Assembly: GCA_947487845.1 (NCBI GenBank)
Contig: CANKYC010000002.1
Location: 1 to 34,718, forward strand
Source: Rickettsiales bacterium
Lineage (GTDB): Bacteria > Pseudomonadota > Alphaproteobacteria > Rickettsiales > UBA1997
DNA: 34,718 nucleotides
Reading direction: 5' to 3'
This document shows positions 25,673 to 32,704 of this stretch, in pieces. The translations under genes and the position numbers were made by a program. The notes under the pieces are model-generated. The model saw only the letters and a list, made by a program, of their open reading frames with translations. It was not told the origin of the DNA and searched no databases. Position 1 is the first letter of the stretch. Each line of letters starts with the position of its first letter.

Positions 25673-26566
25673 TTAATTCAATTTGAAGGCGCTAATTACA
25701 GTTTCTTTGGTTAATTGTGATTCTTGGCGATGAAAATTTTGCGAGCCGTAAAATCCAGAAACATAACCTTGAGCGTGAAGATGTAAAAAAGATTTTAACG
25801 CAATATTTTTTGCAAGAATTTTGGCGGCAATCATTTGCCCAATTCCGCCTTGCGCCACATGTTCTTCTAATACGCAAAGTTTTTTGTTTGATATTTCTTG
25901 CGCTAATTCTTGAGGAAAATCATCGAACAAAGGAAGTTCGCCAAGCACCCAAATTGTTGGGCGCGCGTCCGCTTCTTCGCTTTGAAAATCATAAAGCAAA
26001 TTGCTCGCAATCGAGCCAGTTACAATCAAAACTCCCAAATCGCCATCAAGAACTTTGCGCCATTTTGCGTAAGAAATTTCTGCTGTTTTTTGCGCCAAAC
26101 CCAGACGTAAAAAAGCTGGTTTATTTAAATCAGAAATTCGTGAAATCATCGCGCCAATATCAAAATCAAATGCCGGAATAAAAGCGTGCATATTTTGTAA
26201 GCACAAAAGCGAACCATAATCTTCAATCGCATGATGAGTTGCGCCCATAACGCCGTAGCCATAACCGCCACCATTTCCAATCAAAGTTACCGGTAAATTA
26301 TGCAGACAAATATCGTTGCGGATTTGTTCAAAAGGCCGCGCATAAATAAAAGGTGAAATGCTGTAACAAAAAACCGACAAACCAGTTTTAGCAATTCCAG
26401 CCGCTGTTGAAACCATGTTTTGTTCGGCAATTCCGGCATTTATAAAATGATCTTTCATAACTTCGCGCAGCGGTTCGAGCGCTTTAAAACCCAAATCTCC
26501 AGTTAAAAAAACAAAAGGTTTTTTGGCGAAAGCCTTAATCATTTCAGCGCAAAAAATTTCTCTCAT
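25673..26566 (-). CDS. Split transketolase, C-terminal subunit
   Basis: This 297-residue protein corresponds to the pyrimidine-binding and C-terminal domains of transketolase. The catalytic glutamate that activates TPP is in NAGIAEQNMVSTAAGIA (E48), followed by ICLHNLPVTLIGNGGGYGYG and the ATHHAIEDYG segment typical of the family. A C-terminal domain (LCVLEEHVAQGGIGQMIA) follows. It overlaps the N-subunit gene as ATGA. Split transketolases occur both in central metabolism and in surface-glycan clusters. Position directly before a nucleotide-sugar epimerase-GT2 fusion suggests transfer of a two-carbon unit in sugar-precursor synthesis, but a house-keeping role cannot be excluded. Confidence 0.87.
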   Translation of the reverse strand: MREIFCAEMIKAFAKKPFVFLTGDLGFKALEPLREVMKDHFINAGIAEQNMVSTAAGIAKTGLSVFCYSISPFIYARPFEQIRNDICLHNLPVTLIGNGGGYGYGVMGATHHAIEDYGSLLCLQNMHAFIPAFDFDIGAMISRISDLNKPAFLRLGLAQKTAEISYAKWRKVLDGDLGVLIVTGSIASNLLYDFQSEEADARPTIWVLGELPLFDDFPQELAQEISNKKLCVLEEHVAQGGIGQMIAAKILAKNIALKSFLHLHAQGYVSGFYGSQNFHRQESQLTKETVISAFKLN

Positions 26567-27435
26567 AAATTTTCGATTTCCTTTTTTGCTTTGTTATAAA
26601 GTTCATCATTAAGCGGCAAATAATGCCATTGCATCTGGTTTTCCATAAATGAAATTCCGTGGCCTTTTATTGTTTTCATCAAAAAAATTTGCGGACGATT
26701 TGAAGCGCGAGAAAGTTTTTTTAAATCCGCTTCTTCATGACCATTAATTTCGGTAATTTCAAAACCCGTATTTCCCATTGAAATACGGGGTGGGGATCCC
26801 CGCAAAGCGGGGCGCGACTCGTGTCGCGTTTCCGTATCCCGAAGGGATAAAGGACTTTCAAAATTAAAAACGGCAAAAATTTCATGCAGTTTTTTTAAAT
26901 TTAACGAAGCAATTTCTTCAGTAGTTCCAAAACCTTGCAAGCCGTTGCAATCAATAATTACGGTGACATTTTTTAGCTGCTGATGATTTAAAAAAACCAA
27001 CGCTTCAAAATTACTGCCTTCTTGCCATTCGCCGTCGGACATTAAACAAAAAATTCGCCCTTCTTTTTTTTGTAATTTATTTCCTACAGACATCCCGCAA
27101 GCAAGCCCCAAGCCGTGCCCCAGACTTCCAGTGGCAAAAGGAATTTCCGCAATCCAGTTTGGTACCGGATGTCCGGCAAGTTTAGTTTGATCTTTATGAA
27201 AAGTTAAAAGTTGTTCATCAGAAATTTTTCCAACCGACCATAAAGCAATATAAAGCGCACCCGCAGCGTGACCTTTGGACAAAATAAAATGATCTTCTTT
27301 TTGCATGATATTGTGATGCAAATAAAGAATTGCATCAAGCGAAGAGAGGTTTCCGCCAATGTGACCAACTTTGGCTTCAAAATGCATTTTGAGCAATCGC
27401 AGGCGCGCTTGTTTTTGCAGCTCTGGGAATATCAT
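26563..27435 (-). CDS. Split transketolase, N-terminal (TPP-binding) subunit with in-frame insert
   Basis: The 290-residue protein holds the TPP pyrophosphate-binding half: FILSKGHAAGALY, ATGSLGHGLGLACGMSVGNK, and the TPP motif from SDGEWQEGSNFEAL to IIDCNGLQGFG. Residues about 194-226 interrupt a normally continuous stretch: without them the chain would read AVFNFEITEINGHEE, matching the family. These 33 residues are encoded by a GC-rich hairpin-rich block at about 26757-26863 flanked by an 8-bp direct repeat. The frame stays open through it. The insert falls just after the TPP motif, so the enzyme may tolerate it as a surface loop or may be impaired. First gene of the glycan run. Confidence 0.87.
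   Translation of the reverse strand: MIFPELQKQARLRLLKMHFEAKVGHIGGNLSSLDAILYLHHNIMQKEDHFILSKGHAAGALYIALWSVGKISDEQLLTFHKDQTKLAGHPVPNWIAEIPFATGSLGHGLGLACGMSVGNKLQKKEGRIFCLMSDGEWQEGSNFEALVFLNHQQLKNVTVIIDCNGLQGFGTTEEIASLNLKKLHEIFAVFNFESPLSLRDTETRHESRPALRGSPPRISMGNTGFEITEINGHEEADLKKLSRASNRPQIFLMKTIKGHGISFMENQMQWHYLPLNDELYNKAKKEIENL
26757..26863. mobile_element. 99-bp in-gene palindromic insert between 8-bp direct repeats
   Basis: The octamer TTTCAAAA occurs at 26757-26764 and again at 26856-26863, exactly 99 bases apart. Between them lie four hairpins: stems 26765-26773/26781-26789, 26798-26803/26807-26812, 26813-26818/26823-26828 and 26835-26840/26844-26849. The block is much richer in G and C than its surroundings. 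Removing one repeat copy plus the block restores an uninterrupted transketolase frame. Rickettsia palindromic elements insert in genes in the same way, but no family match could be tested. Confidence 0.82.
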
Positions 27436-27614
27436 TAAAAAATTTATTAAGATTTTGGACGCGTTTTTTTAAAACTATTTAGACATGTCAGACTTTCAAT
27501 AAAGAATGATATTCTAAAAACAAAAAATTGATTGCAGTTTTGTAACTAAATTTGTTTGATGCGCGTCTTCAAAAAAATCTCACAATAATTCTTTTTAGAA
27601 GCGTTTTTTATTGG

Positions 27615-27690
27615 GGGGCTATAGCGCAGTTGGTAGCGCGCTTGCATGGCATGCAAGAGGTCACGAGTTCGACTCTCGTTAGCTCCACCA
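27615..27690 (+). tRNA. tRNA-Ala (anticodon GGC)
   Basis: This folds as a complete 76-base tRNA. The acceptor stem is GGGGCTA with TAGCTCC (one G-T pair), the D stem GCGC/GCGC around AGTTGGTA, the anticodon stem CTTGC/GCAAG with loop ATGGCAT (anticodon GGC), and the T stem ACGAG/CTCGT around TTCGACT. The CCA end is encoded. It lies on the strand opposite to the transketolase run and stands alone. Apart from the overlapping antisense reading frame, which is spurious, nothing else codes here. Confidence 0.96.
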
Positions 27691-27835
27691 GCCTTCGCTC
27701 TTATGAGCTTCGGCTGGCAGGCCAGCCCAACGGGCGGGACTGACGGACGGAGATCGTTAGAGCGAAGGCTGCCCGCCATAGCTCCCGAGGCAAAAACTCG
27801 GAGCTTATGTTCATCCAAAGCGACGGCGGGCTTTA
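27691..27835. repeat. GC-rich hairpin cluster directly after tRNA-Ala
   Basis: This block starts at the very end of the tRNA and is far more GC-rich than its surroundings. An outer inverted repeat (CAGCCTTCGCTCT at 27689 against its complement ending at 27771) encloses smaller hairpins: GGCTGG/CCAGCC at 27712-27727 and GCCC/GGGC at 27725-27735. A second set follows, GCCCGCC near 27771 against GGCGGGC near 27825, enclosing an AGCTC...GAGCT hairpin. It may be a REP-like element or a strong terminator structure for the tRNA transcript. Confidence 0.65.
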
Positions 27836-27873
27836 CCAACAAACTTATACTAATTTCTTATCACCCTAAGAAA

Positions 27874-27948
27874 ATGTATTACACCTACATCCTAAAATTG
27901 ATCCCCAATCCATACCAATCCCATATCAGCTATACCAAAGCCACTTAA
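27874..27948 (+). pseudogene. Remnant of a GIY-YIG nuclease gene, 24 codons
   Basis: The frame reads MYYTYILKLIPNPY, then QSHISYTKAT, then stop. This is close to the opening of GIY-YIG (UPF0213-type) proteins, which begin MYYVYILKS... and reach the YIGYT motif about 20 residues in. Here that motif is degraded to HISYT. The rest of the roughly 80-100 residue domain is missing. The frame is lost exactly where a TATACCAAAGC-type repeat end begins at 27931, which suggests disruption by that element. It is too short to be functional. Confidence 0.6.
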
Positions 27949-28027
27949 ACTCAAACAGTTTGTTTGCTATTTCAGTAACTTGAAAAAGATGGGATTATTT
28001 AAAAAAAATTTCATTTTATTTTAGCAT

Positions 28028-28246
28028 CGCAAAACCCCCCAACCCCCCTTAACAGGGGGGCTTTATCCGAGTTCGATCTCAAAAAGCCCCCTTAACAGAG
28101 AAGCTTTATCCGAGTTCGATCTCAAAAAGCCCCCTTAACAGAGAAGCTTTATCCGAGTTCGATCTCAAAAAGCCCCCTTAACAGAGAAGCTTTATCCGAG
28201 TTCGATCTCAAAGCCCCCCTGTTAAGGGGGGTTGGGGGGTTTTGCG
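28028..28246. repeat. 43-bp tandem array enclosed by 34-bp perfect inverted repeats
   Basis: The perfect arms 28028-28061 and 28213-28246 contain CCCCCCTTAACAGGGGGG, itself a hairpin. Between and overlapping them lie four tandem units (28043-28085, 28086-28128, 28129-28171 and a 41-base unit at 28172-28212). Units two to four begin with GCCCCCTTAACAGAGAAG, in which the second half no longer pairs, and are practically identical, so they spread by recent tandem duplication. Each unit contains GAGTTCGATCTC, resembling a tRNA T arm. No spacers are present, so it is not a CRISPR array. Confidence 0.88.
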
Positions 28247-28280
28247 AATTTGAATTATTATGCCAAAGCAAAATGGTCGC

Positions 28281-28301
28281 GTTTCAAATAGCTTTGGTAT
28301 A
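28281..28301 (+). promoter_or_regulatory. TAGCTTTGGTATATA motif upstream of phrB, shared with iscR upstream region
   Basis: On the plus strand this reads GTTTCAAATAGCTTTGGTAT(A). It has TGG directly before TATATA, like an extended -10 promoter, about 52 bases before the photolyase start. The same motif precedes iscR at 2005-2024 in the same orientation relative to the gene. No good -35 box is seen at 17 bases. It also forms the right end of the repeat region that starts at 27931, so either a regulatory or a repeat-end reading is possible. Confidence 0.35.
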
Positions 28302-28354
28302 TATCCACATTTAAATTTCACCCAACTCCAAATCGTAATCACCATTTTTAAAAA

Positions 28355-29665
28355 ATGACTAAGCAAAAAATCTCAATTTTCTGGTTTCGTCGCGACCTAC
28401 GGCTGGAAGACAATGCCGCATTATGGCAGGCTTTAAAAGCGGGGAATAAAATTCTGCCTATTTTTATTTTTGATAAAAATATTCTTGAGCATCTTGAAAA
28501 TAAAAAAGATGCCCGCGTTTTATTTATTCACCAAGAAATTTCGCGCTTGAAAAAAGAGTTGGAAAAACATGGTTCGTCACTGCGCGTTTTTTACGAAACT
28601 CCGCTCGCAGCTTATAAAAAAATAATCGCCGAATATGATGTGGCTGAAGTTTTTGCTAATCGCGATTACGAACCATACGCCAGAGCGCGTGACAAAGAAA
28701 TTTATGAATTTCTAAAATCACATAAAATTGATTTTAAAAGCCGCAAAGATCATGTGATTTTTGAAAAAAATGAAATTCTTAAAGATGACGGCAAGCCTTA
28801 CGTTGTATTTACGCCGTACAGCAAAAAATGGAAAAGCAGCGCTAATGATTTTTTCTTAAAAAAATATCCCAGCGAAAATTACTTAAAAAATCTTTATCCT
28901 TGTTCCGCTTTTGAACTGCCGAAAATTTCTGAAATTGGTTTTGTTGATTTTGATTTTGCTTATTTTCCCAAACGCGAACCCGACATCAAAATAATTGAAA
29001 ACTATGGCGCTAACCGCGATTTTCCTAGCGTCAAAGGCACCAGCCGCTTAAGTTTACATCTGCGTTTTGGAACAATTAGCATTCGCCGCGTTTGTCAAAT
29101 TGCTTCTGTAATAAGCGAAAAATGGCTTAATGAATTGATCTGGCGCGATTTTTACCAAATGATAATGTACCACTTTCCTTATTGCGCCAACAGCTCATTC
29201 AAGCCGCAATATGACAAAATAAAATGGCGTAATGACAAAGAGGAATTCAGAAAATGGTGCGCTGGCAAAACCGGTTATCCAATTGTTGATGCGGGTATGC
29301 GCGAACTCAACGAAACCGGCTTCATGCACAATCGCGTACGCATGATTGTTGCTAGTTTTTTATGCAAACATCTTTTGATTGATTGGAGTTGGGGTGAAAA
29401 ATATTTCGCGCAGAAACTTCTTGATTACGAGTTGGCGAGCAATGTTGGCGGATGGCAATGGACTTGCGGCAGCGGTTGCGACAGCGCGCCATATTTTCGC
29501 ATTTTTAATCCCGACAGCCAAACTGAAAAATTTGATCCCGAATTTAAATATATCAAAAAATGGGTTCCAGAATTTGCCGATAAATCTTATGAAAAGCCGA
29601 TGGTTGATCACAAACTCGCCCGCGTCAGGTGCCTTGAAACCTACAAAATGGCGCTTGTTTCTTAA
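28355..29665 (+). CDS. phrB: Deoxyribodipyrimidine photolyase (class I CPD type)
   Basis: This 436-residue flavoprotein repairs UV-induced pyrimidine dimers with blue light. The N-terminal alpha/beta domain (FWFRRDLRLEDNAALWQA) would bind the antenna chromophore. The C-terminal FAD domain holds SRLSLHLRFGTISIR, ELIWRDFYQMIMYH, then GYPIVDAGMRELNETGFMHN and RVRMIVASFLCK, then DYELASNVGGWQW, the segment with electron-transfer and substrate-contact residues. Length is slightly short of E. coli PhrB (472) but complete. The gene stands alone on the plus strand; its stop directly abuts the stop of the convergent membrane protein gene. Confidence 0.94.
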   Translation: MTKQKISIFWFRRDLRLEDNAALWQALKAGNKILPIFIFDKNILEHLENKKDARVLFIHQEISRLKKELEKHGSSLRVFYETPLAAYKKIIAEYDVAEVFANRDYEPYARARDKEIYEFLKSHKIDFKSRKDHVIFEKNEILKDDGKPYVVFTPYSKKWKSSANDFFLKKYPSENYLKNLYPCSAFELPKISEIGFVDFDFAYFPKREPDIKIIENYGANRDFPSVKGTSRLSLHLRFGTISIRRVCQIASVISEKWLNELIWRDFYQMIMYHFPYCANSSFKPQYDKIKWRNDKEEFRKWCAGKTGYPIVDAGMRELNETGFMHNRVRMIVASFLCKHLLIDWSWGEKYFAQKLLDYELASNVGGWQWTCGSGCDSAPYFRIFNPDSQTEKFDPEFKYIKKWVPEFADKSYEKPMVDHKLARVRCLETYKMALVS

Positions 29666-30646
29666 CTAATTACTTAAAAAAGCAATTATTTTGTCGAACT
29701 CATTTAAGAACGAGCCATTTACAACCAAAAAAATAATTACTGTCGCCAAGCTTAGAAATATAAGTCGAGAACCCGTAAAACAAATTCGATCTCCCCACGC
29801 AATTTGAACTTTTGGCGCGCTGCTTAATTGTTCAAATTTTTTATAAAGCAAAACCCGATAACAAGTGTGAAGTGGTAAAAATAAAAAAGTGAATAGCAAA
29901 AAGTTAAGCAAAATAATTGTTAAGCGATTTTGCAAACCAAGATCTGAAATTTTGATACATGATCCAACTAAAACCAAAGTAAAAACCGTGATAAAAAGAG
30001 AACATAAAATCATCGCGCTCGGATTTTCACTAGCATATTCGCGGCTTTCCAGCATTGCGCTGGTGGCATTTTCATTTTTTGCGGATATCGAAGGAAGCGC
30101 CACAAAATAGCGAAATCCCAATAATAAAGAAGCTAATTGTAAAACTTCGACCATCGCAAATTTATATATTTTCTTAAAGCCTGATTTCAAAGGCTTTAAA
30201 CCATCTTCATTACGAAAATAATTATTCACAATTTCTAAATAAGATGAACGCAACCAGATAAAAAATATCAGAAAAATAATAATTTCGATAATTGGCAAAA
30301 TATTTACCACGCCAATATTTTGTAGGATCGAAACCGAGTTAAAATATTTATTAATTTTTGCTTCAAAAAAAATAAGTGAAAATAAAATCACTAAAAATAT
30401 CACGCTTAAAACTGTATTTACCTTCAAAAAAGTCAGGCTGTTTTTGCTCAAAATTTTCGTTGCGCCGCGCAAAATTGATGTAGCTTTTAGCTTAGTTTCA
30501 TCAAGAAGTTTTTCCGATTCTGGCTTTAATTTAACAGTTTCATATGAGTTTTGAGACAAGCTTTCATCAACAAGCAAAGGCTTTTCCAGCGATTGTTCGA
30601 GATTAGAAATAAAATCTGGCGTTTGATTTTCAGAAGAGTTTTTCAT
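29666..30646 (-). CDS. Membrane protein of unknown function, possibly YciC/DUF975-like
   Basis: This 326-residue protein has an acidic soluble N-terminus of about 90 residues followed by about six hydrophobic segments (roughly 98-118, 131-151, 165-187, 211-234, 245-264, 300-320). The stretch between two helices, ALPSISAKNENATSAMLESR, recalls the motif of YciC/DUF975-type membrane proteins where PL..EN....A...S precedes the next helix. The match is weak. It begins eight bases after hemW in the same direction and is probably co-transcribed with it. No enzymatic motif is seen, and I do not assign a function. Confidence 0.7.
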   Translation of the reverse strand: MKNSSENQTPDFISNLEQSLEKPLLVDESLSQNSYETVKLKPESEKLLDETKLKATSILRGATKILSKNSLTFLKVNTVLSVIFLVILFSLIFFEAKINKYFNSVSILQNIGVVNILPIIEIIIFLIFFIWLRSSYLEIVNNYFRNEDGLKPLKSGFKKIYKFAMVEVLQLASLLLGFRYFVALPSISAKNENATSAMLESREYASENPSAMILCSLFITVFTLVLVGSCIKISDLGLQNRLTIILLNFLLFTFLFLPLHTCYRVLLYKKFEQLSSAPKVQIAWGDRICFTGSRLIFLSLATVIIFLVVNGSFLNEFDKIIAFLSN

Positions 30647-30654
30647 ATTTATTT

Positions 30655-31821
30655 TTAAATTAGCGCTTCACAAACTTTGGTGATGATTGAATTAGTTAGA
30701 AGCCGCGCATGATTTGGGATTTTTATCGAATCAATTGTAACTTCTATTAAACCATGATTTGCAAGCATTTGTAGCTTTTTTTTATCAAAAATTTGCGCAA
30801 TGTTTCTTTTAAAATGAGTTTGAAAAATTTGATCATCAATTCCTTGCGGCAAGCGCAAACCCATTAAAATCAACTCTTCGAGCAATTCTACGCTTGAAAT
30901 TTTTTCCATTTTCTGAATTCCAGCGCCAATTTCTTGGGCTTTTTTTAACCAGCTTAAAGGCTCATGAAGCATTGTTATTGCTGATCTTTCAAGATCATCT
31001 TCCAAATAAATTCGCGAATGCGCGCCAGCGCCAATTCCTAAGTAATCGCCGCCTTGCCAATAAACTAAATTATGGCGCGATTCAAAATTTTTCTTGGCAT
31101 AATTGGAAATTTCATAAAGCTCGAAACCAGCGTCAGACGTGATTTGATTGGTCATTTCATAAAAATCTGCCGATAAATTTTCATCCGGCATTTCAAATTC
31201 TTTACGCGCAAATTGAGTATAAAATTTAGTTCCGCGTTCTATCGTTAATTGATAAAGCGAAAGATGTTTAGTACCAAAATTTATGGCGCGCGCCAGTTCA
31301 TTTTTCCATTCTTGCAACTCTTGTTTTGGTCTGGCGTAAATTAAATCGAAAGAAAAATTATCGAAAATTTTTGCCGCCAATTCAATTACCGAAATTGCTT
31401 CTTTTGCCGAATGTTCGCGACCTAAAAATTTTAAATCGGCATCATTTAAAGCCTGAATTCCAATTGAAAGTCGATTGACACCAATTTCTCTTAAAGCCTT
31501 GAAATTCTTGCTTTCCGATGATGTTGGATTTGCTTCCAAAGTGACTTCACAATTTTCATCAATTTCCCAAAGTGCGGCAATTTTTTTTAAAATTCCTTCC
31601 ACCAAAAATATCGGCATTAATGACGGCGTTCCGCCACCAAAAAAAATTGTTTTTACTTTACGCTTCGAAATTTTCGTCGCAAAAAAATCAAGTTCGCGCT
31701 CATAAGCCTGCAAAAATTTTTCATGTTCAACTTCGTCGCGCACATGCGAATTGAAATCGCAATAAGGACATTTCGATTTGCAAAAAGGATAATGAATATA
31801 GATGGATAAAGGTTTTCTCAC
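30655..31821 (-). CDS. hemW: HemW, radical-SAM heme chaperone
   Basis: HemW is a radical-SAM family protein (formerly HemN-like) that binds heme and is thought to deliver it to respiratory enzymes. The [4Fe-4S]-binding CxxxCxxC is in YPFCKSKCPYCDFNSH, followed by FFGGGTPSLM, EANPTS, GVNRLSIGIQAL, and a C-terminal HemN domain. The frame is open to an ATG at 31998, but that would run through the divergent FTR1 start. A GTG at 31821 gives VRKPLSIYIHYPFC, the usual HemW beginning, and about 388 residues, the normal length. The gap to FTR1 is then 76 bases, enough for divergent promoters. Confidence 0.88.
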   Translation of the reverse strand: MRKPLSIYIHYPFCKSKCPYCDFNSHVRDEVEHEKFLQAYERELDFFATKISKRKVKTIFFGGGTPSLMPIFLVEGILKKIAALWEIDENCEVTLEANPTSSESKNFKALREIGVNRLSIGIQALNDADLKFLGREHSAKEAISVIELAAKIFDNFSFDLIYARPKQELQEWKNELARAINFGTKHLSLYQLTIERGTKFYTQFARKEFEMPDENLSADFYEMTNQITSDAGFELYEISNYAKKNFESRHNLVYWQGGDYLGIGAGAHSRIYLEDDLERSAITMLHEPLSWLKKAQEIGAGIQKMEKISSVELLEELILMGLRLPQGIDDQIFQTHFKRNIAQIFDKKKLQMLANHGLIEVTIDSIKIPNHARLLTNSIITKVCEALI

Positions 31822-31897
31822 AAATTGTCTTGATCTAATTAAAATTTTGATAAATGTTCTCGTTTCGTTTTTTCCCAAATAAAAATCTTCACAAAAA

Positions 31898-32698
31898 ATG
31901 CTGCAAATCGCAATCGTAGTTTTTCGCGAAATACTCGAAATTTCTCTTATCGTCGGAATTTTAACCGCCGCAACCAAAGACATTTCTGGTCGCGGCAAAT
32001 GGATTTCTAGCGGTTTATTGCTAGGAATTATCGCTTCTTTAGGTTTGGCTTTTTCAACTGATAAAATCTCTGAAAGCTTGGATGGAATGGGTCAGGAATT
32101 TTTTAACGGCCTAATTTTAATTTCCGCTTCTGTGATGATTGGATGGACTGTTTTATGGATGCAAAAGCATGCCAAATCTATTTCCGGCGAATTAAAACGT
32201 TTAAGCAATTCAATTCGCGATGGTCATAAACCGCTTTACGCTTTATTGGTTGTAGTATTTTTATCAGTTTTGCGCGAAAGCGCTGAAATCGTGCTTTTCA
32301 CTTATAGTTATTATGTTTCTGGAACCGGAATTGGCGAAATTATTTTAGGACTTTTTATAGGAATCACTTTTGGCGCAACCGCCGGAATTGCACTTTATTT
32401 CGGAATTTTAAAAGCTTTCGGAAAATATTTTTTCATTGTCACAACTTGGATTTTAATTTTTTTAGCAGCAGGAATTGCCGCTCAAGGAATCGGCTTTTGG
32501 ATTAATGCTGGCATTGTTGCGCCGCTTGCAAATCCAATTTTTGACAGCTCGCAGATTTTATCGCAACATAGTGTTTTTGGGAAGTTTTTGAATATCTTTT
32601 TTGGCTATATCGATCAACCGGCGGGAGCGCAATTGATTGCTTATTTGGTGACTTTGACGGTTTTGGTTTTGGGACTTAGAATCGCGAAGAGAATATAA
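31898..32698 (+). CDS. FTR1-family iron permease
   Basis: This 266-residue membrane protein has seven predicted hydrophobic segments. It carries the two REXXE iron-binding motifs of the FTR1/EfeU family: REILE at residues 10-14 and RESAE at 126-130, both within transmembrane helices. Fungal Ftr1 and bacterial EfeU move iron across the membrane. The partner proteins EfeO and EfeB are not in this window, so the system may be a stand-alone permease or work with distant partners. The gene is transcribed divergently from hemW; both deal with iron or heme, which suggests shared regulation, though no iron box was recognised. Its stop is seven bases from the convergent hemB stop. Confidence 0.9.
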   Translation: MLQIAIVVFREILEISLIVGILTAATKDISGRGKWISSGLLLGIIASLGLAFSTDKISESLDGMGQEFFNGLILISASVMIGWTVLWMQKHAKSISGELKRLSNSIRDGHKPLYALLVVVFLSVLRESAEIVLFTYSYYVSGTGIGEIILGLFIGITFGATAGIALYFGILKAFGKYFFIVTTWILIFLAAGIAAQGIGFWINAGIVAPLANPIFDSSQILSQHSVFGKFLNIFFGYIDQPAGAQLIAYLVTLTVLVLGLRIAKRI

Positions 32699-32704
32699 AA
32701 AAAT

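Larger units (their letters stand above)
27931..28301. repeat. 371-bp composite repeat region with TATACCAAAGC-type inverted ends (element B)
   Basis: The left end begins TATACCAAAGCCACTTAAAC. The right end, read on the opposite strand, begins TATACCAAAGCTATTTGAAA. These match the half copy at 2005-2024. Between them lie about 80 bases of AT-rich sequence with no gene, then the bounded tandem array at 28028-28246, then a short spacer. The ends may define one mobile unit or be two independent solo ends; there is no transposase-like reading frame inside. Confidence 0.55.

Noticed and set aside
25717..26181. 154-codon plus-strand frame inside the transketolase C-subunit gene
   Set aside because: The opposite strand encodes a clear transketolase domain; this frame has no family features or ribosome site.
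27436..27614. Promoter for tRNA-Ala or for the transketolase run
   Set aside because: Several AT-rich hexamers resemble -10 boxes, but none pairs with a good -35 box at proper spacing, so I do not annotate one.
27546..27842. 98-codon minus-strand reading frame across the tRNA
   Set aside because: It is the antisense of tRNA-Ala and of the GC-rich hairpin block (ANESRTRDLLHAMQARYQL is the familiar false peptide from an antisense tRNA). Not a gene.
28043..28212. Possible CRISPR array
   Set aside because: The 43-base units follow each other without spacers and are nearly identical throughout. No cas genes are near.
31822..31998. N-terminal extension of HemW to the ATG at 31998
   Set aside because: The added 59 residues have no HemW counterpart and would cover the divergent FTR1 start; the GTG at 31821 gives normal length and the usual beginning.
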